Origin: Psychroserpens luteolus
GTDB taxonomy: Bacteria; Bacteroidota; Bacteroidia; Flavobacteriales; Flavobacteriaceae
DNA: 64,000 bases
Assembly (NCBI RefSeq): GCF_021032705.1
Contig: NZ_JAHVXI010000001.1
Span: 1 to 64,000, forward strand
Reading direction: 5' to 3'
Shown: piece after piece, positions 17,046-27,132 of the stretch
How the letters are laid out: each line of letters starts with the position of its first letter
Numbering within the stretch: the stretch's first letter is position 1
Program-made: the position numbers and the translations under genes
Notes under the pieces: model-generated
What the model was told of the DNA's origin: nothing
Seen by the model: only the letters and a program-made list of their open reading frames with translations
The model's database searches: none

Positions 17046-17902
17046 TTTGTTTTTTCTTTTCCGAGTTTCCTTAATGGTAACCCTTGTTCTTGACGTATTT
17101 TATTTTCAAACTTTCTAGCTTTAACTTCTTTTTTAGTTAGTGTTTTTGCTTTATCTCTTTCTGGTTCATCTGGATCTTTCATTGTCGATTTACTTTTATC
17201 TCTAGTTCCATTAATTGCATCAAATGCGTGACCTAATTCATGAGCTAATCCAATATAAGGATCCCTATCATAACTTCCATTCACATCTAATCCACCTTCT
17301 CTTAGATTAGGATCATAATTTATTCTCACAAAATCACTTCCTTTACCTGGCGTCCCATCTTCTTTTAAGTCACTTCCTTTTCCCGGAATAGTTACATTTT
17401 TTCCCTTTGATTTAAAAATATTGATACGACTATCATCATAAATGAGCTTAGAGACAACACTAGATGCTTCATTACAAGTTTCAGTTCCACCACACTCTAT
17501 TTCAATCACTTTTCCATTTTCATCAATCTCTAAAGTATTATCTGATAATTTTTGTAAATCTGCCAAAACTTGATTTTTGAACTCTTCATATTGTTCATCA
17601 TTCATATTTCTACCTCGATGAATATAAATTTCCATTCCATCTGGATCAACAAAATATATAGGATTATTTTTTACATAATTGTAAGTTGAGAATTCATAAT
17701 ATTTTTCAGCTAAGGGATCAATATTCATCCATCTTCCTATACTTGCATCATAATTTCTCCATCCATAATCGTACCAATCTAGTCCAAGCTCTTCGTTGAG
17801 TTCCTTGCCATTGTATTTGTACTTCTGAGCAATGTTTGTTGAATTAACCACGTTATTATACCCTTTATGTTTTAAGCCAAATGGATAGTAGTCTAAGACC
17901 AA
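17042..17902 (-). CDS. Orphan Rhs C-terminal tip with M91-like metallopeptidase domain
   Basis: A product of 286 residues if read from a TTG at 17902; the frame is open back to a TAG at 17948-17950 with no ATG. There is no signal peptide and no Rhs body. Residues 5-90 are the end of an Rhs core (YYPFGLKHKGYN, YKYNGKELNEELGLDWYDYGWRNYD, GRWMNIDPLAEKY, NPIYFVDPDGM). The rest is a toxin-like domain with GKGSDFVRINYDPN and the zinc motif HELGH (H221, E222, H225), as in peptidase M91/NleD-type effectors. The Rhs part is related to, but clearly diverged from, residues about 2454-2540 of the large Rhs protein upstream. It looks like a silent cassette that becomes expressed after recombination with the large gene. 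Confidence 0.8.
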   Translation of the reverse strand: MVLDYYPFGLKHKGYNNVVNSTNIAQKYKYNGKELNEELGLDWYDYGWRNYDASIGRWMNIDPLAEKYYEFSTYNYVKNNPIYFVDPDGMEIYIHRGRNMNDEQYEEFKNQVLADLQKLSDNTLEIDENGKVIEIECGGTETCNEASSVVSKLIYDDSRINIFKSKGKNVTIPGKGSDLKEDGTPGKGSDFVRINYDPNLREGGLDVNGSYDRDPYIGLAHELGHAFDAINGTRDKSKSTMKDPDEPERDKAKTLTKKEVKARKFENKIRQEQGLPLRKLGKEKTK

Positions 17903-17964
17903 TTTTTTGACCTTTTGACATTTTTTACAAGCTGTTTCTAACTTTTGCTACAGTATTTTTAAAG

Positions 17965-18102
17965 AACGTTTCTCTTTACTAAGAATCTTCAATTTAGAAC
18001 TACTATCCTTAACAAAGACTCTTTATGAAGAAAAGCAGTAACTAATAATTACTGCTTTTCGATTATTTAAATTCTATTTTTAAGTTATGTCCTAATTTGG
18101 GA
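17965..18102. repeat. Cassette-end repeat, copy B
   Basis: The second copy of the repeat described at 15374-15513. It lies between the 3' end of the immunity candidate at 18092-18619 and the start of the orphan tip. It includes the hairpin at 18030-18060 (arms GAAAAGCAGTA / TACTGCTTTTC), which would end transcripts of the large Rhs operon before the orphan tip. This fits the idea that the tip is normally silent. Confidence 0.75.
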
Positions 18103-18619
18103 CACTACCGGAGTCACCATTCACTATTCTAAAAAGAACCCCAACTAAATCATTCTTCTTAATGCTTTGCAAACAACTAGAGTTTATATCATATTTATTA
18201 TCTTGAATGTGAAGATTTATCCTGTAATGATGACTAAATTCACTCTCGCAACTTTCATACTCTTTTAAAAATGCATAGTCATTTTTTGTATCAAATAATT
18301 TAAAAATACTCTCTTGATCTATTTTACTTATGCGCATCTTTTTGTTTTTAATTCTTTTTTTTAATCTTCTATTAGATATTAAACGAGAAAACAACTGGTT
18401 ATTCTCTTGCCAAAATATGTAAGTATCATTTGAAACAAAATTTAAATCTGATAATCGAATTATATTGACAACATCCGTATCTTTTAGCTCGTCAATAAAT
18501 TCCGTGACATATTTATCATGGTATAAAAAATCTTTTTCAAATTCATTTTTAGTATCATTTTGAGCGATACACAGGATTGATAACATCAATGAAATGCAAA
18601 GTAAATAATAATTTTTCAT
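18092..18619 (-). CDS. Exported candidate immunity protein of the large Rhs toxin
   Basis: A protein of 175 residues with a cleavable signal peptide (MKNYYLLCISLMLSILCIAQ). The mature part has a basic segment (RRLKKRIKNKKMR) and two Cys residues (CESEF, SSCLQS). I recognise no family. The start lies 10 bases after the stop of the 2765-residue Rhs gene on the same strand, which is where the cognate immunity gene of an Rhs toxin normally sits. Its export suggests that the toxin works in the periplasm. Confidence 0.68.
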   Translation of the reverse strand: MKNYYLLCISLMLSILCIAQNDTKNEFEKDFLYHDKYVTEFIDELKDTDVVNIIRLSDLNFVSNDTYIFWQENNQLFSRLISNRRLKKRIKNKKMRISKIDQESIFKLFDTKNDYAFLKEYESCESEFSHHYRINLHIQDNKYDINSSCLQSIKKNDLVGVLFRIVNGDSGSVPN

Positions 18620-18629
18620 GTCTAATATT

Positions 18630-21600
18630 TTAATTAAAAAATGTGGGGATTCCCGAATACTGATTTTTTGTAAAAGTCAAATGATTCTCTTTCTCATTAT
18701 CTGCATGTTCATTTCTTTGATATCTCCCAAGACCCTGAACTCGTAAACTTAAATTTTCCATTTGCACAGCATCTAATTGTAATGCATTCGGTGAATTTTT
18801 CACTATTCCAACTCCATGACCCAAGATTTCATGTGCAGCAGTAGATACTAAATTTAATTTTCTATTCATAATTGTATTAGTTTTCGTATCTAATAGTCCT
18901 AAAGGGTTTTGTGAATCCATAACAATAACAGTCAATGTTCCTCCTTTATTATCCAGTGCAGTTATAGCACCACCTGATAACGCATCTACTCTTTCACCTG
19001 TATTCTGTCCCATAAAACCAATAGCAGTTTTTGTTTGGGAAAATTTACTTAATTTATCTTTTCGTTTAACAGTTTCAACTCTATGTATATCATTAGAATT
19101 AATTGTTTGGGCATATGCTCTTGCTAATATCGCTGCTTCTCTATCAACTCCTTCCATTGCCTTATTCAAATCACTATTACTTATTTTTTGAAATCCGTTA
19201 CCACTAGTTTTAAACAACTTACGAAGCTTTCTGTTTTTACCTTTAAAATTTTTTCTAATTAACCTCCTTGTTCTTCTAGCATCTTTCTTAGTTAGACCTG
19301 CAATACTATCCCCTTTAATATCTATATACCTTATTGGATTATTCGCAGCATATGCATATGATGATAGGTTTTGATATTTTTCTGCAAACCTATCAATCTT
19401 ATTAAACCTTCCCAAAGCAGGGTCATAATCCCTCCATCCATAAGAATATGTGTCTTTCCCTAATTCTTCTTCAAGTTCCTTTCCATTATATTTATATTTA
19501 CTTGCCATAGAGTTACTGTTTGAAGATACGACGACATTGTAGCCTTTATGTTTCAAGCCAAAGGGATAGTAGTTGTTTTCTTCTAATATCTCTAAAGCGC
19601 CTGTAGTGACACTTACATGGTCTACATAAAAAGAGGTAAGTGAACTTGTATTGGTATTGTCCTTATCTATGCGTAAGGTTAATTTATTGGCTGCATTTAC
19701 AGTGTACGTATATACATGCGTTCCCGTTTGCAGGTTGCTATCTATAGTATTCCAACTCAAATGGTTGCCATTAGCATCTAACTCCTGGAAATATAACCTA
19801 ACACTAGATTGGGTCGTCCCTTTGTCGAACTCTAATGTAATATCCAGTACATCTCCTGGCGCTACCGTTAAATCTGGTAGCTCATTTTTAATCCCTTCAA
19901 ATTGATTGTCTACATCAACTCGTAGAGTACCATTGGTAAGTTCTGAGGTGACCACGCCATTATGAACCCATCCATTATAACTATTGGTAAGATCACTATC
20001 TAAAATATCTTGATAACTGTCATTAGGATCTGAGTAACTCAATCTAATATTACCTAAATGGTCTTTATATTGGTAAACATACTCATAACTTACACCATTA
20101 GGTTCTACATAACCTTCTGGATGTGAAAAGAACTTAAGTACACTATTTTCATAAATGTAGTTACCAGCATATTCGGTAGTAGTAATATTGCCATTATCGT
20201 CAACCACTTTTTTCAATTTTAGACCTGTTGCATCATAAATATAGTCAATTTTTTCTGTATTAGAATAATTAACTTTTACCTGAGTTGGCAGATTAAGATG
20301 ATTATAACTAATCAACGGAATGCTTTTATTTCTATCTTTTACCATATTACCATTATCGTCATACTCATAGTCTACAGATCCTGTATATCCATCTATAAAG
20401 CCTTCGGTTTGTTGGTTACCAATTAAATCTTTAACTCTTAATAATTGATTCCCTGTATAGGTGTAAATAAGATTGTCAAAAACTGCTGTTTCTCCTGTGC
20501 GTTGTAATGATTTTATATTTCCGTTTTTATCATACTGCAAACCGTTAAGGTGATACCCATTTGCTTGTGCATAACCACTACCTGTATCTATAGCCATGTT
20601 TCCAGACAAAATTCTATTAAGCGCATCATACTCATAGGCATATCCTCTTGTTGTTGCTATAGGATCATTGGCCGTTTTCCAAATCGTTTCACTTATATTA
20701 CCATTAAAGAGCTTTTCATTACTTAAACCCAACTCTAGTGTATTGTAATTAATTTTAAAGCTAAACAAATCATTGCCAATAGCATCAGGATTATTAATAT
20801 GTGTTAACCAACCGCGTATATTATAATTATAAGCAATGCTTTGTAGTGGTGTTGCTTCTTCATTGCCTACATCTTTATTTCGCAATTGCCCTAGTTCATC
20901 ATAAGTGTTTTTTACAATAAGCTCTTCTGGTTCGCCTGTAATTTGTTGTTTGTGTGTGAGTAATCTATTGGCATGGTCATAGGTAAATCTATCGGTTACC
21001 ACTATGGCTGCATTACTCCCTTTTGTATGTGTACTCTCTGTTTTTGTTACAATGCTTGTAAAGTCTAATTCAGATTTGATAACATCTTCTGTATTGAGAT
21101 ATGTGTTTTCACTACCTACATAAATAGGCTGAGCTTTATCATCATAATAGCTAACCGTTGTAATCCAATCGCTATTATCCAAGACACGCACCATACTTCC
21201 TGTAGGCAATGATTTGGTATTGCTTGTGACCTGCTCTCCAAATACGGTTCCTGGATTTGAAAACGCATTAGTTAAACTTGCATTATAGGTGTCGTAATAA
21301 TTAATACTGTGCAAGCTTAGATTTGTCGTTGGATATACATTATTTGAATAATACACAGTGATACCATCTATCGTTGATGTACTTGATCCATCTACTGAAG
21401 ACGAGCTCGCATTAATGGTAGATTGTATAGCTGAACGTGAGATGTTTTTACTATAAATACCAGTGTAAGCCACACGATCAAATGCATCATACTTTGTGAA
21501 TAACCACTCTGGTGTAGACTTTGCTCGTTGTAAAGCATCTTGGGTTAACATTGGTCTATCCAACTTGTCATACACAATATACTCCCAACCTTTTTGTGGT

Positions 21601-24600
21601 ATTTTCTTTTCTACCAATCGGTTTCGTTGATCATAACGATACTGATAACATAAATCCTCTAATACAGAATTAGATATTAAATATGTTGGTAAACTAGCCA
21701 CTATACTTTCATTTATTGTACTTGTATTACCACTTCCTGCTAAAAATAAATAACCATCCTGTATAGATACTGTATAATTACCGCCTAAAATAGTACCTAT
21801 AACCATGTCTGGTATGGTTTGACTTAATTGGAATATGGCGCCTTGCTTAAGATAAATACTCGTACTAAAACCCATATTAAAATCTACCGTTATCGTATTT
21901 GCCGTAGCATCAACAATAACATCAACATCTCCATCTCCTCCAGCAATCAAGTTGCCTTTTTTATCCAGAGGAACGAAACTTTTATAATCCTCAATATCTG
22001 TAAATGTGGTTGCAGCAAATACTTTTGTTAGTAAATCATTCCCTTTTGGTGATAATACATAAGTTAGATTTCCAAAGTCATCATAGACATATTGTGTATC
22101 GTGCTTAATACCATCGGAATCATAGCTGCGTTTTAATATCACCTGACCCATTGAGTTGGTAAACTCCTCTGTGGTATGCGCCTCTGGATGTGTTTGATTA
22201 GGATACCAATTCTCATCTTTAGTAATCGTTTTATATAGCTCACCTAACTCACTATATTCCCCATCGTAATACAACTGTGGCTCCTCGGTATTAAGAGTTG
22301 GAAAAATCACACTGTATTTAGCGATCTTCTCACTATTTAACTGGTAATCAAACTTGATGGTGTGATTAGTGGATTCTGGTTTGAGAACATCAACATTTAC
22401 TGATGTAGGAATCGCATATGTAAAGTTTCCAATAACACCATCTACCTTTACCTTTGGATTGGTAGATGTAATTTCTAAGTAACCATCATTAATCTCAACG
22501 TGGTAGGGGATTAGAGCATTGTTTGTGTCTTTTAACTGACCTAAATAGATATCGTCCAAAACATGCGTTCCCGAATTGATATATACGAGATGTCCTACTC
22601 TAACAGGATGCGTTTCATTATTTCCCCAACTCGTATTAATATCTAATGTAAGTTGGTTTGACAGGATACTAAAATCTCCAACATCACTATACGTATAGTC
22701 AAAATCATAATTATTTAAAGGCACTATATGTCCATCTTTAAGCATCTCACGAAGAATCTCTACGTCCATATCATCTACAATGTTTTCAATACTTGTATTG
22801 ACTGTGATATAAGACACATTGTTTTCATCATATTTCCAGTCGTTTCCTGGTGCAGCTTGCTCAATAACCCTATTTAGTGGTGAGGCATCAAAAGTCTTTT
22901 CTGAATAGGCATTGATCTCATTAAGTCCAATTCTATCCTCAATATAGTTATCATGATAATATTGCTCAAGATCCTGTAATAGGGTTGTAGGATCTCTAAA
23001 GTTAAGATTAGCTGTACCAACCACTTGATTAGGATTAGCATAAGGTAGATATTCCATTGTTTGACGACCAAAATCATCATAGACACTTGGCACCATAATA
23101 TCTTGTTTATTTCCGCCTGCTTGCTTAGTGATTGCTTGTATTGGTCTACCTAAGCCATCAAGATAAGTAATGCTCTCCATTTTTTGATCACTATTAACCG
23201 TTCCTGTAGTGGTTTCCACCTTAAAACCTGTAGTTTTTACATAGCTTGGTAATCCATAATAATATTCATTTTCACTTAAAATATAACCTGAAGCATCTTT
23301 AACACGATATAAACGATAGAAATCGTCATATTCATAAGACATTTCATATCCTCTTGCATCCTCGGTATTCGTAACACCAATCATTGGATTATAATCATAG
23401 AACATCCACTGTGCGCTGCTTACTAAAGTTTTTAAATCGCTTTTTTGAGTAGAACTCAATCCTGTACCACCTAAATTAAAATTAGTTCCCAACACACTTT
23501 CTATAGTTGCATAAGTGGTGTTTACTGCTTTTGCAACTGGGAATGATTTATCGTAACCCCATATATAACTCATATGTATTCCGGATGCCTTACTGACCTC
23601 AAGAGGATTTCCATAGGTATCATAGTTATGAAATTCAATTCTCTTTTCGGGACTATCATTACCTTTTGCTGTTTTTACCTGAGATGGCAGAGGCAATCCA
23701 TTAAATAGTCCATAAACCGTATTGGTCTCTGAGGTTTTTATATTATTCCTATAAGTCTGTGTTTCTAAAACTGTATTAATCATATTTGCGTTTTCCATAG
23801 CATTCTTTACAGTGCCTGGAGTACTGCCGTAGCTTATACCTACAGGATAATAAAAGTTAGTTTTATATTCAACATCTAATCCATTTTCCTTAAATGATGA
23901 TATTTGTTCACTCACTTGATAGTTTGTAGGCTCATATGTAAAGGATTGTAGAGACTCTTTAATAGATTGCGTCCCATTATCACCATAAAAGTACTCTTTT
24001 GATTGTGTGTCTTTTAGTTGAATTCTTGAATAGTATAAGTCTTTTATCCAATAATTAACAGGAACATTATAGGCCACTACATTGGGTATATTATCTGTTA
24101 CACAATTATCAAAGTTACTAGCACTACTGGTATCCATTCCTGGTCCTGGATTATCTGGAAAATGATCTAAATAGGCTTTATATGTTTGATAAATCTGTGT
24201 CCATGCGCATGAAGGATCATCTACAGTAAATATATAATGTCCTTGCTTTATCTTAATTGGGTCATGGTAGCTGTTTTTGGTCTCTTTTAAGATCAAACCA
24301 GATTTGTCATAAACCCGTTGAGATACTAATAATCCATGCAGGTAAGACTGATCTTCATTTGGAAAAAATGGCCATCCATAATTTAATCGCTCCGTAGGAT
24401 GGTCTGCCGGAGTTGTATATTGGTATACTGTCCTACCATTAAAATCTATAGTACTATTTATTCCTGGCTCTTCACCATTGGTCTCATAAACATTAACGTT
24501 TCTGTAACCTACATAGTTACCCTTTGTCATAGAGACATAGGCGCTATTAAGATATTCTTTAACCGAATAATTAAAATTAGCATCAAAAGTCCCTACATAC

Positions 24601-26927
24601 ATATTGTTTCCACCAGAACCATCAAATTGATTAAATAGGTGGGATTTAGTAATTATATACTCCTTATAATTTGTTAAAAAACCATCAATCACACCACTGG
24701 AAATAGGCTTTTTAACAAGTGGAATTGAATCTGAAAACTTAGAATTCTCGTTATAATCGTAATTGATTCTCTTCTTTACACTATCATCACTATCGAGAAA
24801 GCTTATGGACTTAATTCGCAATCCACCTCCATAGATTACCTTATCTGTTGCTAATTTGTAACTTTTATAATAAAGTGTTCCTCCCGCTTCTATAAGTGGT
24901 TGGTTACTGCCTGGAAGTGTTAAATTAACATAGGTCAAACGGTAATCTCCAGGTTCTAGAGATTGTGTCCTTCTCTGTAAAAAAGAAAAGACATCTACTT
25001 CATTAAAGTTACCGTTGCCATCATCTTTTTCTAAAGCGATTCGAATATTTTCTAAATATTCATCTACTGGATCTTCTATATAACCAGTACCATTATCGGT
25101 TCCCACTGCTCCATTAGCATTTTGATAATCAATATCTGGAATAAACTCTACGACCTGTTGATCGGTTATTGTAAAAGTACTGCTCGTAATTATCGATTGC
25201 GGCGAACTATCATTATTATTAAAATAAATTTGTGCATTAGATGAGTTAGAGCCTAGGTTCCAGTTGTCTGGATTATACATTTTAAACTCGGCATCTGTAA
25301 AAGGGCGTGAACCTCGGTGAGAAAATGTATTGGACTCGAAATTAAACTCCTTCTTCCCTCCTGTTGGATACGTTATAGACTCTAAAACACCTGTAGTCAC
25401 GGCATCTTTATCTGCACTTCGATCTGGTAATGCGTAAACAATAGGTGAATTAGCAGGATCTGCAACCTTGTAGTAACCCCAAAGATCTCTATTTCCATCT
25501 AGACCAACACCGTTGTTATTAGCTATACTTGGCAATAAGTGTTTATCCTTATATGCAAAGTCATAAGTATGGAAATCTTGGCTACTCGTGTTAGGAAAAT
25601 ATTCTTTAACGCTTTCTAAAAACAGTCGGTTTCCTTGAACAATAGTTCCATAAATTAGATCAAAGCTTTTATAATCTGCGCCATTTTGATCTAAAATCTC
25701 TATCTCTTCTAGCACCTTACCAGAATTGTTCAAATATTCTGGATGAGCACCACTACCCAATAAAAAATTAACTTGAGATCCGTCTCGATTAAATACAATC
25801 GAACTAAGCTTTTTAGAACTCACCTCTATGGTTGTAGCTGTTGCTGTTCGCTTTGGTAAAGCAACAGAAGCATTATAATCTTGATATTGGTTGGCAGTGG
25901 TTCCTACTTCTCCCAAGAAAAATTCAAGAGAGAGTGGGTTACCTTGAAAATATGCATCAACACTCCTAATTGTATGCTCTGTAAATGATATAGGTGTCGA
26001 AAATTCCTCAAGGACATTTTGGTAGCTATAGGTAGCCAACAATTCGTTATTAGTTGCTCTAATCTCTCTTACTTTCCATGCTGAAACATGCGTTGTTTGA
26101 GAAGAGGAAATCCCTGTATTAGTATCATTTTGCAAAATACTTTCAGAACCCGTTACATTTGTATTGGTTTCGGTAACATCCAAGATATAATTAACACCAT
26201 TAGTATCTGTAATCGTGAACGATGTTATTGCATAAGTTGTATTATTATACGTTGGTATTACTTTAAGATTACTATCGTTACTAAGCATTTTTACTTCTAA
26301 AGTATTACCTACCCTAAGCATAATAAATCTTGCAGAGCTTCCTAATAAGCTTAGTTGGTATAAATCTGGTTCTTTATCATAGGCGCCATCACTAATTAAA
26401 AAACCACCATAGTTATCATATTGAATACCATTGTGGCTCCCACTTCCTTTTCCTGATGAATTCCATAAAAAATTTTGTAACTCTACATCTTGAATACGAT
26501 TAGTAAATGATTGATCAAAATTGATATTCGAAAAATTATTGTGATGAATTCCTACTTCGTCTTTATTTACTGGGTTGTCAGTTCTCATCGCTTCATCTCT
26601 AATACCTCTAACCGTTCGCGAAATGACAATCTCTCCATCTAAGGACCAGCCTGTACCTGTCCATCCAGAACGCTCATCCAAACGAAGCCCAAGTGTATTA
26701 TATCTAAGTACTATAGGTATCGTTACATTTGACCCAATAGATTTACTATATATTGGAAATTGAATATTGGGTTGACCCGAATAATAATCTACTGGCACTT
26801 CTTCAAAATGCATTAGACTGGAAACAGTTGGAGATGGTGGAATCACTTCTGGTAATTCTTGTCCGTAAGACACGAGGGACATCATAACTGCACATACAGT
26901 TATAATGCGTACTGCAAAATTTTTCAT
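18630..26927 (-). CDS. Giant Rhs/YD-repeat protein with C-terminal metallopeptidase-like tip
   Basis: A protein of 2765 residues with a signal peptide (to about residue 22, SYGQ). The N-terminal Bacteroidota Rhs module (VDYYSGQPNIQFPIY, LDERSGWTGTGWSLDG) spans the first 100 residues. A DUF6443-like segment starts near 1250 (ITYLDGLGRPIQ), and YD repeats run to about 2350 (YVYDDFGNLTYV, YRYDQRNRLVEKK, YEYDALNRIL, YEYDDNGNMV). A carbohydrate-binding-like sandwich lies at about 2320-2440, and the Rhs core end at 2454-2540 (YYPFGLKHKGYN, GRFNKIDRFAEKY, NPIRYID). The tip (about 2541-2765) carries AAHEILGHGVG with H2699, E2700 and H2704, a six-residue HExxxH motif instead of HExxH. The shell would enclose the tip until delivery. 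An immunity candidate follows at once. No type IX sorting domain or VgrG/PAAR partner is visible. Confidence 0.9.
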   Translation of the reverse strand: MKNFAVRIITVCAVMMSLVSYGQELPEVIPPSPTVSSLMHFEEVPVDYYSGQPNIQFPIYSKSIGSNVTIPIVLRYNTLGLRLDERSGWTGTGWSLDGEIVISRTVRGIRDEAMRTDNPVNKDEVGIHHNNFSNINFDQSFTNRIQDVELQNFLWNSSGKGSGSHNGIQYDNYGGFLISDGAYDKEPDLYQLSLLGSSARFIMLRVGNTLEVKMLSNDSNLKVIPTYNNTTYAITSFTITDTNGVNYILDVTETNTNVTGSESILQNDTNTGISSSQTTHVSAWKVREIRATNNELLATYSYQNVLEEFSTPISFTEHTIRSVDAYFQGNPLSLEFFLGEVGTTANQYQDYNASVALPKRTATATTIEVSSKKLSSIVFNRDGSQVNFLLGSGAHPEYLNNSGKVLEEIEILDQNGADYKSFDLIYGTIVQGNRLFLESVKEYFPNTSSQDFHTYDFAYKDKHLLPSIANNNGVGLDGNRDLWGYYKVADPANSPIVYALPDRSADKDAVTTGVLESITYPTGGKKEFNFESNTFSHRGSRPFTDAEFKMYNPDNWNLGSNSSNAQIYFNNNDSSPQSIITSSTFTITDQQVVEFIPDIDYQNANGAVGTDNGTGYIEDPVDEYLENIRIALEKDDGNGNFNEVDVFSFLQRRTQSLEPGDYRLTYVNLTLPGSNQPLIEAGGTLYYKSYKLATDKVIYGGGLRIKSISFLDSDDSVKKRINYDYNENSKFSDSIPLVKKPISSGVIDGFLTNYKEYIITKSHLFNQFDGSGGNNMYVGTFDANFNYSVKEYLNSAYVSMTKGNYVGYRNVNVYETNGEEPGINSTIDFNGRTVYQYTTPADHPTERLNYGWPFFPNEDQSYLHGLLVSQRVYDKSGLILKETKNSYHDPIKIKQGHYIFTVDDPSCAWTQIYQTYKAYLDHFPDNPGPGMDTSSASNFDNCVTDNIPNVVAYNVPVNYWIKDLYYSRIQLKDTQSKEYFYGDNGTQSIKESLQSFTYEPTNYQVSEQISSFKENGLDVEYKTNFYYPVGISYGSTPGTVKNAMENANMINTVLETQTYRNNIKTSETNTVYGLFNGLPLPSQVKTAKGNDSPEKRIEFHNYDTYGNPLEVSKASGIHMSYIWGYDKSFPVAKAVNTTYATIESVLGTNFNLGGTGLSSTQKSDLKTLVSSAQWMFYDYNPMIGVTNTEDARGYEMSYEYDDFYRLYRVKDASGYILSENEYYYGLPSYVKTTGFKVETTTGTVNSDQKMESITYLDGLGRPIQAITKQAGGNKQDIMVPSVYDDFGRQTMEYLPYANPNQVVGTANLNFRDPTTLLQDLEQYYHDNYIEDRIGLNEINAYSEKTFDASPLNRVIEQAAPGNDWKYDENNVSYITVNTSIENIVDDMDVEILREMLKDGHIVPLNNYDFDYTYSDVGDFSILSNQLTLDINTSWGNNETHPVRVGHLVYINSGTHVLDDIYLGQLKDTNNALIPYHVEINDGYLEITSTNPKVKVDGVIGNFTYAIPTSVNVDVLKPESTNHTIKFDYQLNSEKIAKYSVIFPTLNTEEPQLYYDGEYSELGELYKTITKDENWYPNQTHPEAHTTEEFTNSMGQVILKRSYDSDGIKHDTQYVYDDFGNLTYVLSPKGNDLLTKVFAATTFTDIEDYKSFVPLDKKGNLIAGGDGDVDVIVDATANTITVDFNMGFSTSIYLKQGAIFQLSQTIPDMVIGTILGGNYTVSIQDGYLFLAGSGNTSTINESIVASLPTYLISNSVLEDLCYQYRYDQRNRLVEKKIPQKGWEYIVYDKLDRPMLTQDALQRAKSTPEWLFTKYDAFDRVAYTGIYSKNISRSAIQSTINASSSSVDGSSTSTIDGITVYYSNNVYPTTNLSLHSINYYDTYNASLTNAFSNPGTVFGEQVTSNTKSLPTGSMVRVLDNSDWITTVSYYDDKAQPIYVGSENTYLNTEDVIKSELDFTSIVTKTESTHTKGSNAAIVVTDRFTYDHANRLLTHKQQITGEPEELIVKNTYDELGQLRNKDVGNEEATPLQSIAYNYNIRGWLTHINNPDAIGNDLFSFKINYNTLELGLSNEKLFNGNISETIWKTANDPIATTRGYAYEYDALNRILSGNMAIDTGSGYAQANGYHLNGLQYDKNGNIKSLQRTGETAVFDNLIYTYTGNQLLRVKDLIGNQQTEGFIDGYTGSVDYEYDDNGNMVKDRNKSIPLISYNHLNLPTQVKVNYSNTEKIDYIYDATGLKLKKVVDDNGNITTTEYAGNYIYENSVLKFFSHPEGYVEPNGVSYEYVYQYKDHLGNIRLSYSDPNDSYQDILDSDLTNSYNGWVHNGVVTSELTNGTLRVDVDNQFEGIKNELPDLTVAPGDVLDITLEFDKGTTQSSVRLYFQELDANGNHLSWNTIDSNLQTGTHVYTYTVNAANKLTLRIDKDNTNTSSLTSFYVDHVSVTTGALEILEENNYYPFGLKHKGYNVVVSSNSNSMASKYKYNGKELEEELGKDTYSYGWRDYDPALGRFNKIDRFAEKYQNLSSYAYAANNPIRYIDIKGDSIAGLTKKDARRTRRLIRKNFKGKNRKLRKLFKTSGNGFQKISNSDLNKAMEGVDREAAILARAYAQTINSNDIHRVETVKRKDKLSKFSQTKTAIGFMGQNTGERVDALSGGAITALDNKGGTLTVIVMDSQNPLGLLDTKTNTIMNRKLNLVSTAAHEILGHGVGIVKNSPNALQLDAVQMENLSLRVQGLGRYQRNEHADNEKENHLTFTKNQYSGIPTFFN

Positions 26928-27132
26928 TGAGATACTAAGTTTTATTGTTAATGGATTTTCAAAACCTTATGAAGACCATAATCTGGTTTTGATAGCTAAT
27001 TATCACTTACTAAATATAGCAACTATTAGAGTTGTAACAGCGGTTTTTTACTTACGATATAGGCGTGCTTACCTCCCTATTTGTAATGTTTTAAGTTTAA
27101 AAAATCATATAAAGAATATGACTCATCAACAT
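26928..27132. other. Upstream region of the large Rhs gene
   Basis: No gene is supported here. On the minus strand TATATTTA (27011-27018) is one base from the -7 consensus and about 85 bases before the Rhs ATG. The 15-mer TTTACTTACGATATA at 27047-27061 recurs inverted at 16213-16227. Together with the next repeats, the gene-free stretch from the Rhs start to the tRNAs is about 385 bases. Confidence 0.4.

Noticed and set aside
1900-26927. Type IX secretion C-terminal domains on the giant proteins
   Set aside because: Neither protein ends in the usual sorting domain; one ends in NHYNYKY and the other in a toxin tip.
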